DNA of 42,739 nt from GWF2-30-66 sp042576225 (GTDB lineage: Bacteria > Babelota > Babeliae > Babelales > Vermiphilaceae). The stretch covers positions 1-42,739 of the forward strand of contig JBHPCA010000008.1 of the NCBI GenBank assembly GCA_042576225.1, in the 5' to 3' direction. The notes beneath the pieces are model-generated. The model worked only from the letters and a program-made list of their open reading frames with translations. It ran no database searches and had not been told where the DNA came from. Shown piece after piece: positions 6,758-15,009 of this stretch (positions within the stretch are counted from its first letter, which is position 1; every line of letters begins with the position of its first letter). Made by a program: the position numbers and the translations under genes.

Positions 6758-8962
6758 ATGAAAATAACAAAAAAAATATATATTATCGCAATTATAAGTC
6801 TAATATTAAGCATTTGCATTATCACAATTATAAATCTTATATCAAGCATTAATAACCACCAATTTGAAAACTTAAAAGACCTGGAAAAATACTCTCTATC
6901 TTATACTCAAGACTATAAGATAGAAAATAACAGCTGGCGCGATCCTTTATTTATAAACTTCTATAAAAAAACATTAAAACCTTCATTTTCAAAAAAAATA
7001 CTTGTTGCACTAGGCATCAAAAAAGATCCCATCTGGAACCCAAAAAGTTTTAAAAATCTACTTGAAAAGGTTACTCTAAACAGAAAAAACAAAAAACTAA
7101 AAAGCCCCTTTGACCAAGAAATAAAACTTAAAAAAGGTGATCGCTGCATAGTATGGGGCGACCTGCATGGCGCATTCCACTCTATGGCTAGAGATTTAAT
7201 AAAATTACATAAAATGAAGATCTTAGATGACAATCTAAAGATCATCCCCAAAAACGTATATTTCATTATTTTAGGCGATGCAATAAGTAGATCTCCATAC
7301 TCTCTTGAACTCTTGAACATACTCCTTCTTCTTTTAGATAAAAACCCAGAGAAAGTAATATATTTGAGGGGGAACCATGAAAAAAACGATCACTGGAAAA
7401 ACTTCAGCATGAGAAGAGCTATAATAGTAATGTTCTGGGAAATCGATAAAATAAATCCTAACGTAAATACCGTAAACGCAATAAACCAATTTTTTTCTAC
7501 TCTCCCAGATTCACTTACCATAAAAATTCCGGGAGAAAAAAATGACAAAATATTTTGCACATATAAAAATAGAAAAAAACGATTAAAAAATGATCCAAAT
7601 ATAAAATTTGTATTATCCGGCGAAAAGAGACTTGATGTTCTTAAAAAATCCTCCGGCATGGAGTTTGTAGGTTATACAGTAGGCGCTGCTACATGGTCCA
7701 TACTTTCTTGCCCAACCGTTGTATACAAAAGATTTTTTAACTTTTTCTACGACTCATTTGTAGAACTAACAATAGGACAATCTGCAGCCACAAGCATTTT
7801 AACTCTTTACAATAGAGACACCAGAATAAAAAATTCTCTTTACAAACAAACTAACTACAACCCTGTATTTGGTTACAAGCTTGCACATAAAGTCTCCGAT
7901 ATGCAATCAAAAAACATCTATACTTTTGGATCAACTATGTCACTTTCAGGAATAGTTGGGCCATTGGGCCGAGAAAACAAATTAGGCCTTGAAACAGCCC
8001 TCCTTGTTAACAATACCTCAAAAAGCAACAATTTAATAAAACCATTAATACTCGATGATGAGTATATCCCCCGACTAGCCCTTGCAAACGTAAAAACAAT
8101 TTTTAAGAAATACAAAATAGATACTATTGTAATTCCAACAGGGACACCAACTCTTGCACACTATCTAGATATGGTAAAATCTGGAGATATTGCTGTTTTA
8201 TTTCCATACACCGGCGCAATACAATTTAGAAAAAAAGAAATAAAAAACATAGTAAACTTCAGAGCCTCTTACACAGATGAAATAAAAAGCAGTATAAACT
8301 ACTTAGTAAAAAAACGTGGAATTAAAAGCTTTGCATTCTTTTACCAAAACGACTCTTACGGCCAACCAATAGCGCAAGCAGCTATAGAAGAATTAAAAAA
8401 ACTTGGCATAAAAAAATGGCTAAGACTTCCACATAGAAGAACACAATTAAAATTTAAATCCATTATAGAAAAAATAAAAAAAGATATGCCAGAAGCAATT
8501 GGATGCTTTTCTTCACACTCGCCGACCAAAGAATTTATCACTCAGCTTGGCACAGATTTTTTCTCTGGAAGAGTTCTATTTGGCGTCTCATTTCTCTACA
8601 GCCAAGCATTCCAACGGTTTCTAAACAACAGAGGCATAGGCTTTGTGCTCACCATGGTCGTCCCTGACCCATTTACAAGCCAACTTGAAATCGTAAAAGA
8701 GTTTCGTAAAAACATGGATACTCGCGGCTTTGATATAAATTCCAACTCCTTAGAAGGGTATATCGCAAGCTCACTTCTCATAGACGCCATAAACAAAATA
8801 CAAAAACCTTTTACCAAAGAAAAGATCCTAAAACACTTTGAATTAATGAAAAATTACCCATTTAAGGGGCTCAACCTAACATTCAACCCAGATACCCGGG
8901 ATCTATCACAGCCCGTTTGGCTCAGAACAGTCGAGCAAACCTGGATCAAATACAAATATTAA
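6758..8962 (+). CDS. Exported PPP-like phosphatase/type I periplasmic binding protein fusion, copy 2
   Basis: 734 residues, same design as the 3467-5686 product. The hydrophobic N-terminus (6-28) has no obvious cleavage site and may stay as an anchor. Phosphatase motifs are GDLHG (134-138), GDAISR (173-178) and GNHE (205-208). The type I PBP domain spans 388 to the end, with GSTMSLSG (391-398), DDEYIPRLA (433-441), GTPT (462-465), 'YTGAIQFR' (484-491) and the hallmark 'FAFFYQNDSYG' (525-535). The PBP half is closer to canonical Leu/Ile/Val-binding proteins than copy 1. In contrast, the positions of copy 1's H266 and H305 are Tyr and Thr here (CTYKN, GYTVG), so phosphatase activity may be lost. 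It starts 22 nt after channel copy 2 with AGAGGA upstream, and is the last gene of the operon. Confidence 0.8.
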   Translation: MKITKKIYIIAIISLILSICIITIINLISSINNHQFENLKDLEKYSLSYTQDYKIENNSWRDPLFINFYKKTLKPSFSKKILVALGIKKDPIWNPKSFKNLLEKVTLNRKNKKLKSPFDQEIKLKKGDRCIVWGDLHGAFHSMARDLIKLHKMKILDDNLKIIPKNVYFIILGDAISRSPYSLELLNILLLLLDKNPEKVIYLRGNHEKNDHWKNFSMRRAIIVMFWEIDKINPNVNTVNAINQFFSTLPDSLTIKIPGEKNDKIFCTYKNRKKRLKNDPNIKFVLSGEKRLDVLKKSSGMEFVGYTVGAATWSILSCPTVVYKRFFNFFYDSFVELTIGQSAATSILTLYNRDTRIKNSLYKQTNYNPVFGYKLAHKVSDMQSKNIYTFGSTMSLSGIVGPLGRENKLGLETALLVNNTSKSNNLIKPLILDDEYIPRLALANVKTIFKKYKIDTIVIPTGTPTLAHYLDMVKSGDIAVLFPYTGAIQFRKKEIKNIVNFRASYTDEIKSSINYLVKKRGIKSFAFFYQNDSYGQPIAQAAIEELKKLGIKKWLRLPHRRTQLKFKSIIEKIKKDMPEAIGCFSSHSPTKEFITQLGTDFFSGRVLFGVSFLYSQAFQRFLNNRGIGFVLTMVVPDPFTSQLEIVKEFRKNMDTRGFDINSNSLEGYIASSLLIDAINKIQKPFTKEKILKHFELMKNYPFKGLNLTFNPDTRDLSQPVWLRTVEQTWIKYKY

Positions 8963-9208
8963 CCACACATAGTGACCCATAAATAAATCCACACATAGCA
9001 ACCAATTACCCCAATTACCAAGCCAGGCCCGGCACCCCTTCTCGCGCGCAATAGCGCATTAACACCATAGACAGGGCCCTCAGGTTACCCATACTATACC
9101 CTTAAAAAATTACACTTTGTAAATCATAGCAATTACTTTACAAATAAAAATTTTAGCGTAAACTAATTATTATAATTTATAATAATATTTTTATTGGAGG
9201 TTTTTATC

Positions 9209-9550
9209 ATGTTTAAATTAAATAAAAGAACAATGGGCTTGCCCGCTATTATGTTTGCAACTTGTTTATTATTAAGCTTTAATAAATCAAATGGTATGAG
9301 TGCTCATTTTGGGCCTAGCAGCTTCTTGCTAACAAATAAATCAATATCACGTGTAATCATGCGGCCTCTAAGACATGTATCGAGCACACTGATATCAGGA
9401 ACTTTTTTTACCGTTGAATATATACTGAAAAAATACCGTTTTAATAAAGTTATGAACGAAGCAAAAAAAGAAAATGTGTCACCGTTTTTTATTGCCCGCA
9501 AGTATGGTTATTTCAAGATAGTAGAAGAGCTTTTGGAAAAACCTAAATAA
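9209..9550 (+). CDS. Small exported protein with one ankyrin-like C-terminal repeat
   Basis: 113 residues from the ATG at 9209, chosen because GGAGG (9196-9200) lies 8 nt upstream; a TTG five codons earlier overlaps that ribosome site and is unlikely. Residues about 10-30 are hydrophobic and resemble a signal peptide. The C-terminal 'SPFFIARKYGYFKIVEELL' has the helix-turn-helix pattern of an ankyrin repeat. No other domain can be seen. It could be a remnant or a short relative of the longer exported ankyrin proteins in this window. It is followed by a terminator shared with rpsT on the other strand. Confidence 0.55.
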   Translation: MFKLNKRTMGLPAIMFATCLLLSFNKSNGMSAHFGPSSFLLTNKSISRVIMRPLRHVSSTLISGTFFTVEYILKKYRFNKVMNEAKKENVSPFFIARKYGYFKIVEELLEKPK

Positions 9551-9590
9551 GCGCACAAATAACACAAAAAAACATGTAATCTGAGCAAAA

Positions 9591-9640
9591 AAAGAGATCT
9601 TTGGGATAGATTTATAATATCCAAGATCTCTTTAATTTTT
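9591..9640. terminator. Bidirectional terminator between convergent genes
   Basis: The left arm AAAGAGATCTTTGGGATA (9591-9608) pairs with TATCCAAGATCTCTTT (9618-9633) with a small bulge. An A-run precedes it and a T-run follows. It lies between the plus-strand gene ending at 9550 and rpsT ending at 9660, so it can serve both. Confidence 0.85.
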
Positions 9641-9659
9641 TTGAAATAATTTGTATAAA

Positions 9660-9929
9660 TTATTTGTAAGCTTCAGCTACTTTTTTAGCTAACCTACCAA
9701 TTTTACGAGAAGCAGTATTTTGATGCATAACTCTCTTGCACTTAGCTCGTGCCATTTGAGATTCTGCAACTTTAAGAAGTTCAAGTGTTACCTCTTTAGA
9801 TTCTTTCTTCTCGATAGCTTCTAAAACTTTTTTTACTGCTGTTTTAACCGCTGTTCTTCTATTTGAGTTTTTAATTCTCTTTTTTTCGGTCTGCTTTGCT
9901 CTCTTTTTTGCTGACTTAATATTTGCCAT
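9660..9929 (-). CDS. rpsT: 30S ribosomal protein S20 (bS20)
   Basis: 89 residues, the usual length. The N-terminus MANIKSAKKRAKQTEKK and the highly basic all-helical composition are typical of bS20, which binds 16S rRNA in the body of the small subunit. RVMHQNTASRKIGRLAKKV near the C-terminus matches the family's 'iHkNtAaRkkSrL' segment. It lies 11 nt downstream of rpmB on the same strand, so the two are probably co-transcribed. Confidence 0.97.
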   Translation of the reverse strand: MANIKSAKKRAKQTEKKRIKNSNRRTAVKTAVKKVLEAIEKKESKEVTLELLKVAESQMARAKCKRVMHQNTASRKIGRLAKKVAEAYK

Positions 9930-9940
9930 GTTATTTTACC

Positions 9941-10144
9941 TTATATTACTTTCTTTATTTTGCCAGCTTTTACACACTTTGTGCATACACTGGCATGTCT
10001 TACCTTGCCCTTTGGATCATTTGCTAACACAAAGCGCATTTTATGAACATTTGGATACAACCAACGTCCTGTTCTATTCTTCGCGTGACTCACATTATTT
10101 GCCGAAACCGGCCTTTTATCACAAACAGCACAAATTTTAGACAT
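9941..10144 (-). CDS. rpmB: 50S ribosomal protein L28 (bL28)
   Basis: 67 residues. MSKICAVCDKRPVSANNVSHAKNRTGR is the classic bL28 N-terminus. C5/C8 and a second CTKC pair near the C-terminus mark the zinc-binding form. It is part of the large subunit near the E site. An AGAGG ribosome site precedes the ATG. The gene pair rpmB-rpsT is a short minus-strand transcription unit downstream of suhB; the 184-nt gap before it holds no gene I can support. Confidence 0.97.
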   Translation of the reverse strand: MSKICAVCDKRPVSANNVSHAKNRTGRWLYPNVHKMRFVLANDPKGKVRHASVCTKCVKAGKIKKVI

Positions 10145-10328
10145 TATTCTTAAACCTCTGTTACAATATAATTACTATGTGAAACAATTTAAAAGCTTTA
10201 TATATTTTATATTACCCTAAAAACGGTTTTTTTGCAAATTTTTTAGCGATATTTAGCCAGAAAAGCCAACATTTCACCCAAAAACTGGTTCTCAGGTCCT
10301 TTGGGTCTTTGGGCCCATAGCTTGCAAT

Positions 10329-11156
10329 CTACTGTAATTGCTTGAAAACGTCAAGCAAAATAGCGTGCATATCGCTATTTGCGCCAATAAATGTCCGTGA
10401 TTTGGGTCCAATTGGGTTATTTTGAAAATCTGACACTGTCCCCCCGGCCTCTTGGATCAACAGCTTCCCTGCTGCAAAATCCCACCAGAACATATCTTCA
10501 AAAAATATTGCATCAAACCGCCCCGATGCTGCATAGGCCTGATCAAGTGCTGCAGCGCCACAATGTCTAAACGCAAAAGAACCCTTCATAACTTTTATTA
10601 TGCTGTCGATAAAACGCTTGTAATACTCTGTACTTTTTTCATAAGGGATACATACTGCTAAAAATGCCTCTTGAAAGTTAGACAAGCTTGAAATACTAAT
10701 AGGTTCGTCATTCAAAAACGCGCCCTTACCCTTTTGTGCATAGAACATTTCATGCATTAATGGGTTATACACGAACCCTAATACCGGCTCGCTTTTATAA
10801 GTCAAAGCTACAGATATACAAAAATATGGGATCCCATGGGCAAAATTGGTGGTCCCATCAAGTGGATCTATCACAAAACAGTAATCGCTGTGATTATCTT
10901 CTATACCTGACTCTTCAGCGTAAAACGAAACCCCTGGTAAAATTTTTGATAACTCCTCTATCAAAAACTCTTCTGAGGCTAGATCTGCCTGAGTAACAAA
11001 GCCCATACCTTGCTTATTAGTCTTTGACAAGCTATTACCAAAAAAAGAAAGCAGGATTTCTCCTGCCTTCTTGATACTTTTTTCTATTTCTTTTTTAATT
11101 TTACCAATTTTAATTGTGTCAATTTTGATTGTGCCAATATCTTGCGTGTGTCGCAT
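10329..11156 (-). CDS. suhB: Inositol monophosphatase family protein (SuhB/ImpA-like)
   Basis: 275 residues. Li+-sensitive Mg2+-dependent phosphatase motifs are EES (81-83), DPLDGTTNF (97-105) and WWDFAAGKLL (224-233). The family dephosphorylates inositol monophosphate or related small phosphomonoesters; in several bacteria SuhB also joins rRNA antitermination complexes. The substrate here is not determinable. The N-terminus has a small internal duplication (GTIKIDTIKIGKIKK) ahead of the true domain, from a repeated acaat(c/t)aaaattg unit. The start has a GGGAG site 4 nt upstream. It lies 53 nt after ftsH on the same strand and may be co-transcribed. Confidence 0.88.
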   Translation of the reverse strand: MRHTQDIGTIKIDTIKIGKIKKEIEKSIKKAGEILLSFFGNSLSKTNKQGMGFVTQADLASEEFLIEELSKILPGVSFYAEESGIEDNHSDYCFVIDPLDGTTNFAHGIPYFCISVALTYKSEPVLGFVYNPLMHEMFYAQKGKGAFLNDEPISISSLSNFQEAFLAVCIPYEKSTEYYKRFIDSIIKVMKGSFAFRHCGAAALDQAYAASGRFDAIFFEDMFWWDFAAGKLLIQEAGGTVSDFQNNPIGPKSRTFIGANSDMHAILLDVFKQLQ

Positions 11157-11209
11157 GTTACTCCCGCTTTTTTACCAAGCCCCCCTGAAGGGCTTTACAA
11201 GCTTGAAGC

Positions 11210-13036
11210 TTAAAATTTATGTTCTGTTCGTGCTTCTATCCCAAGAAGATCATAAATCTCACTTGCAAATAACGTCTCTTTTTCAAGCAACGTATTGGCA
11301 AGCGTATCAAGCTTATCTCTATTTTTTTCAAGTATATCTTTGGATTTTTTATAGCATTGGTTCAAAATTTTGTCTACTTCTGTATCTATTTTCTCTGCTG
11401 TTTTTTGAGAATAAGCAAAATCAGCAGCACCCTGCTTGTACACAGCCATACCAAGATCAGACATACCGTAAACACAAACCATATCACGTGCCACATCGGT
11501 AGCCATCCTAAAGTCTGAATAGGCGCCAGTTGAAATCCTGTTATACACTAAATCTTCTGCCGCACGGCCACCTAACGCAACCATAATTGAGGCAAGCATT
11601 TCTTTTTTTGTTCGAGTATATTTATCTCTTTCTGGCAAAGAATGTGATACACCTAAGCTCCTTCCCCTTGGAATAATAGACACTTTGTGCAGTGGGTCAA
11701 CATCCTCTGGTAACAATAATGTCACCAACGCATGCCCAGACTCATGATACGAAGTCATTTTGAGTTCTTCAGGAGTTTGTACCATTGTTTTAACTTCTTT
11801 ACCCAGAAGAATCTTATCCCGAGCCTCTTCAAAATCTTTTATTTTTACTGACTTTTGATTACTCTTAGACGCATTAATCGCTGCTTCGTTTATTAAATTA
11901 GCAAGATCTGCACCAGAGAACCCTGGGGTACCCCTAGCAATCTTTGACAAATCAACTTCAGGCTCAATCTTTACATTTTTTGCATGGACATTAAGTATCT
12001 GCTCACGACTTATCAAATCAGGATACGGAACATGTACTCTTCTATCAAAACGCCCTGGTCTTAGCAATGCCTTATCAAGCACGTCAGGCCTGTTTGTAGC
12101 CGCCATAACAATAACAGACTCACCGGTTGTCTGAAACCCATCCATCTCAGCCAGCAACTGGTTCAATGTCTGCTCACGCTCATCATTCCCACCACCAAGG
12201 CCACTGCCTCTGTGACGACCGACTGCGTCAATCTCATCTATAAAGATAATACTTGGCGCATGCTTTCTTGCCTGAGCAAACAAATCTCTTACCCGAGACG
12301 CACCAACGCCAACAAAAACCTCTATAAAGTCAGAACCACTAATGCTGAAAAAAGGGCAATTTGCCTCACCGGCAACCGCCTTTGCAAGTAACGTCTTACC
12401 ATTACCAGGTTCACCAATAAGTAATACACCTCTGGTAATTTTTGCACCTAAGCGCCTGAACTTTTCTGGATTTCTTAAAAAATCTATAACATCTTTTAAC
12501 TCTTCTTTTGCTTCAGCTGCCCCTGCAACAGAATCAAAATTTTCTTTGATGGTTGTCGGCATAAACAACTTATGCCTACTTTTGCCCATACTAAAAATAT
12601 TACTTGATCCACCGCCACCACTAGAGCCACCTTTGGCCTGCTTTAACATATACCAGATAAACAATAGCGTTAAAACAAGCGACAACAACGGTAATAAGTA
12701 CCAAAAACTAAAACCGCCAGACGAATTTACAACCTCGAATTCTACATCATGTTTTTTTAATACATCCCAATTTTTTGGGTTATAAGCAATAACCGTCTCA
12801 AATTTAGAATTGTCCTTTAACTCACCAAAAACATCCTGTCCTGTGACGCTGACCTTCTTTACTTGGCCTCTTTCAACCATCTTTAAAAAGTTAGAATAAG
12901 TCACTTTTTTCACATTTCTTGTAATGTCATTAAGTCTGGTAAGCAGTAATATTACACCAACAAAAATAACTGTCGCAATAATGAAATTTTTAGGACCCCC
13001 TTTAAAAGGATTCTTCTTTCTCGTTTTTTTCTTCAT
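11210..13036 (-). CDS. ftsH: ATP-dependent zinc metalloprotease FtsH
   Basis: 608 residues, the full family length. TM1 lies at about 17-34, a periplasmic domain at 40-108, and TM2 at about 111-131. A Gly/Ser-rich linker leads into the AAA+ domain with Walker A GEPGNGKT (208-215), Walker B IIFIDE (263-268) and a second region of homology ending in RPGRFDRR (326-333). The M41 protease domain has zinc motif HESGH (431-435) and a third ligand, probably D508 in GAYSDF. FtsH degrades misfolded membrane proteins and short-lived regulators at the inner membrane. It sits between tolB and suhB on the same strand. The A of Walker A's usual GPPGTGKT is varied to GEPGNGKT, which is seen in other FtsH lineages. 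Confidence 0.97.
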   Translation of the reverse strand: MKKKTRKKNPFKGGPKNFIIATVIFVGVILLLTRLNDITRNVKKVTYSNFLKMVERGQVKKVSVTGQDVFGELKDNSKFETVIAYNPKNWDVLKKHDVEFEVVNSSGGFSFWYLLPLLSLVLTLLFIWYMLKQAKGGSSGGGGSSNIFSMGKSRHKLFMPTTIKENFDSVAGAAEAKEELKDVIDFLRNPEKFRRLGAKITRGVLLIGEPGNGKTLLAKAVAGEANCPFFSISGSDFIEVFVGVGASRVRDLFAQARKHAPSIIFIDEIDAVGRHRGSGLGGGNDEREQTLNQLLAEMDGFQTTGESVIVMAATNRPDVLDKALLRPGRFDRRVHVPYPDLISREQILNVHAKNVKIEPEVDLSKIARGTPGFSGADLANLINEAAINASKSNQKSVKIKDFEEARDKILLGKEVKTMVQTPEELKMTSYHESGHALVTLLLPEDVDPLHKVSIIPRGRSLGVSHSLPERDKYTRTKKEMLASIMVALGGRAAEDLVYNRISTGAYSDFRMATDVARDMVCVYGMSDLGMAVYKQGAADFAYSQKTAEKIDTEVDKILNQCYKKSKDILEKNRDKLDTLANTLLEKETLFASEIYDLLGIEARTEHKF

Positions 13037-13198
13037 ATCTATTTATTACCTATTTATTACCTATATTTTAAGATTATTTACACACAAAAAGCGCCTCCAT
13101 AAACACAACCTCTTTACTAATAGAATAACGCATATTCAAAAAATATGCAATAAATTTGTTATATTTAAGCCCTATACAAAGAACTATCGCCCCGTATA

Positions 13199-14527
13199 TC
13201 ACTGTCTTGATACAACAGGAAAATCGTTATAAACAGGCGACCAAAACGGGTAATAACAACTACTTGCAGCATTTGTGATAAATCTCATACTCCCGGTAAG
13301 CAGGTTTTTGACGGCTAATCTACTTTTATTGTTTCTCTCCACTGAAAATAACATATAATTGCCACAAGGCGACCATGAACACTCTTCTTTGTTCCCTTGG
13401 CCAAACGTCACCTGTGCATGGACCTTGAGCGCAGGATCATACACAAAAATTTGCATAACCCCTTGCACCATCTTTGCATACGCAAGAAGATTTTTGGCAG
13501 GGCTAAACACCGTTGCTACCTGAAAACCGCCACGGGATATACATGCTGGCCTATATCGCCCATCGTTTCTCTTGCTCAAATCATACTTGTAAATCTGTGG
13601 GCATTTTGACTGAGAATCTGAGCAAAAATAAAGCGTATTGCCATTATCTGCAAAAGTCGGCGCTATATTATTGCCTGTGTGGGTCAATTTCTTCAATTCC
13701 CCATCATAATAGTAAATTTGGCACTCGCCGTCGCCTCGAGAGGCGCAATAGGCAAATCGTTTTCCATCTGGAGAAAAAGCAGACAAAATATTAAGCCCAT
13801 CAAAATTAGAAGCCATTTTTCTTCTGCCAGCCATATCGGCAACCATCAATCGCACATTCTTGTTTGTATGCTCAGAATAAAACACTAGTGGCTTTTTTGG
13901 GTCATTATTCCAGCGAGGAGCAACATTAACTGTCGGAGTAGAAACTAGTAAACTCTCATGGTGCCCATCATAGTCAGCAATATAAATATGCTTATAAGCC
14001 TTTTGCCCTTCTCTCTCAATTTTTTTGCTATACACAATTTTTGTAGAAAAAAACCCCTTCTCACCCGTGAGATTAGGCCAAATAGCATCAGCTATACTAT
14101 GCGCCCAGCCATTAGTATCTTTCCCCTTTTTTATATACTTCTCACCTTTAACCATCTGTGCGTACTCAAGATCATACAGGCGCCAGCCAAACGTCTTTCT
14201 TTTCAGTTTGGTTAAAAAAATCCCCAATCTACACTCCGGCTCAAAATGTCTGGTAATATCACTTTTTTTTGCAATACAACTCTGCTTTTGCGGTACAACA
14301 ACCTCAAACTGCCCACTAAACTCAAGATCTCTTTTGATTACCTGTGCTATTTCTTCTATTTTCTTATTGGTTCTACCCACCAACACAAGTTTTAACTTGA
14401 GCTTATCATACTTCTCTGCTTTCACACTCACTTGAACAGCTACTATATTTTTTGAAACCAAAAAAACACATGTTAAAAAACACGTTTTAAAAAAGTAATT
14501 TTTTAAAAAATAAATATTATATCTCAT
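13199..14527 (-). CDS. tolB: Tol-Pal system beta-propeller protein TolB
   Basis: 442 residues from the ATG at 14527, chosen over a TTG two codons upstream because GGAG lies 7 nt before the ATG. Signal-peptide-like residues 1-33 are followed by the TolB N-terminal domain (about 34-150), then a propeller of WD40-like/PD40 repeats such as 'SAFSPDGKRFAYCASRGDG', 'ATVFSPAKNLLAYA' and 'CSWSPCGNYMLFS'. In the periplasm TolB links Pal to the TolQRA inner-membrane motor and helps maintain the outer membrane. It is separated from tolA by a 238-bp inverted-repeat element, so it may now have its own promoter. No pal gene is visible in the window; the next gene downstream is ftsH. Confidence 0.9.
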   Translation of the reverse strand: MRYNIYFLKNYFFKTCFLTCVFLVSKNIVAVQVSVKAEKYDKLKLKLVLVGRTNKKIEEIAQVIKRDLEFSGQFEVVVPQKQSCIAKKSDITRHFEPECRLGIFLTKLKRKTFGWRLYDLEYAQMVKGEKYIKKGKDTNGWAHSIADAIWPNLTGEKGFFSTKIVYSKKIEREGQKAYKHIYIADYDGHHESLLVSTPTVNVAPRWNNDPKKPLVFYSEHTNKNVRLMVADMAGRRKMASNFDGLNILSAFSPDGKRFAYCASRGDGECQIYYYDGELKKLTHTGNNIAPTFADNGNTLYFCSDSQSKCPQIYKYDLSKRNDGRYRPACISRGGFQVATVFSPAKNLLAYAKMVQGVMQIFVYDPALKVHAQVTFGQGNKEECSWSPCGNYMLFSVERNNKSRLAVKNLLTGSMRFITNAASSCYYPFWSPVYNDFPVVSRQ

Positions 14528-14625
14528 GCTCAAACTCCAATATTTTTATTTTGCGAAAATTTACCAATTCAAAAATTTTAAAAACACAAAGAAATAAAAC
14601 GTTTATCTTAAATAAGGCAAATATC

Positions 14626-14863
14626 TCTCCCCCCGTCCTCCCTGAGCTTGACGAAGGGTTTATATTAAAAGCTTATTTTTTCTAAGATAAGTCTATCTTT
14701 AGCAATATAACAAACTATTCAAGTATTTTGAATCAAGTTTCATTGAGGCTTAGCATATTTTTTTATGAAAAAATAAACTAATAAAAATTTTTTGCAACCC
14801 TTTTTAGAAAAAATAATCTTTTAATATATACCCTTCGTCAAGCTCAGGGAGAACGGGGGGAGA
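14626..14863. mobile_element. MITE-like element with 43-nt inverted repeats in the tolA-tolB gap
   Basis: Ends at 14626-14668 and 14821-14863 are inverted copies with very few mismatches, each carrying the core CCTGAGCTTGACGAAGGGT between an outer CTCCCCCCG and an inner ATATTAA. The 152-bp interior is AT-rich and has no coding potential. The polarity of the repeats (GAAGGGT pointing inwards) is the same as in the GIY-YIG element at 23574-24254, which suggests a short non-autonomous relative. It occupies half of the 482-nt gap between tolB and tolA; the rest of the gap (14528-14625, 14864-15009) shows no gene. Confidence 0.65.
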
Positions 14864-15009
14864 ATGATTCATACATGGGAGACTCTATACGTAAATTCCC
14901 TTTAGTTAATAACATTGAAAACGGAGGAAAGAGCTTCTTTACCTGTATAGTAACCCGTTACTTTTTTAACATCCCAATTATCGAACTCACATTTATATTA
15001 TCCCAAAAA

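Noticed and set aside
8963..9208. Possible small gene or RNA between the PBP operon and the small ankyrin-like gene
   Set aside because: Only a short direct repeat (CACACATAG) and a GC-richer patch with CTCGCGCGC were seen; no coding frame and no stable terminator-like structure.
11177..11195. AAGCCC...GGGCTT hairpin between ftsH and suhB as a terminator
   Set aside because: No T-run follows on either strand, and the two genes are likely co-transcribed.
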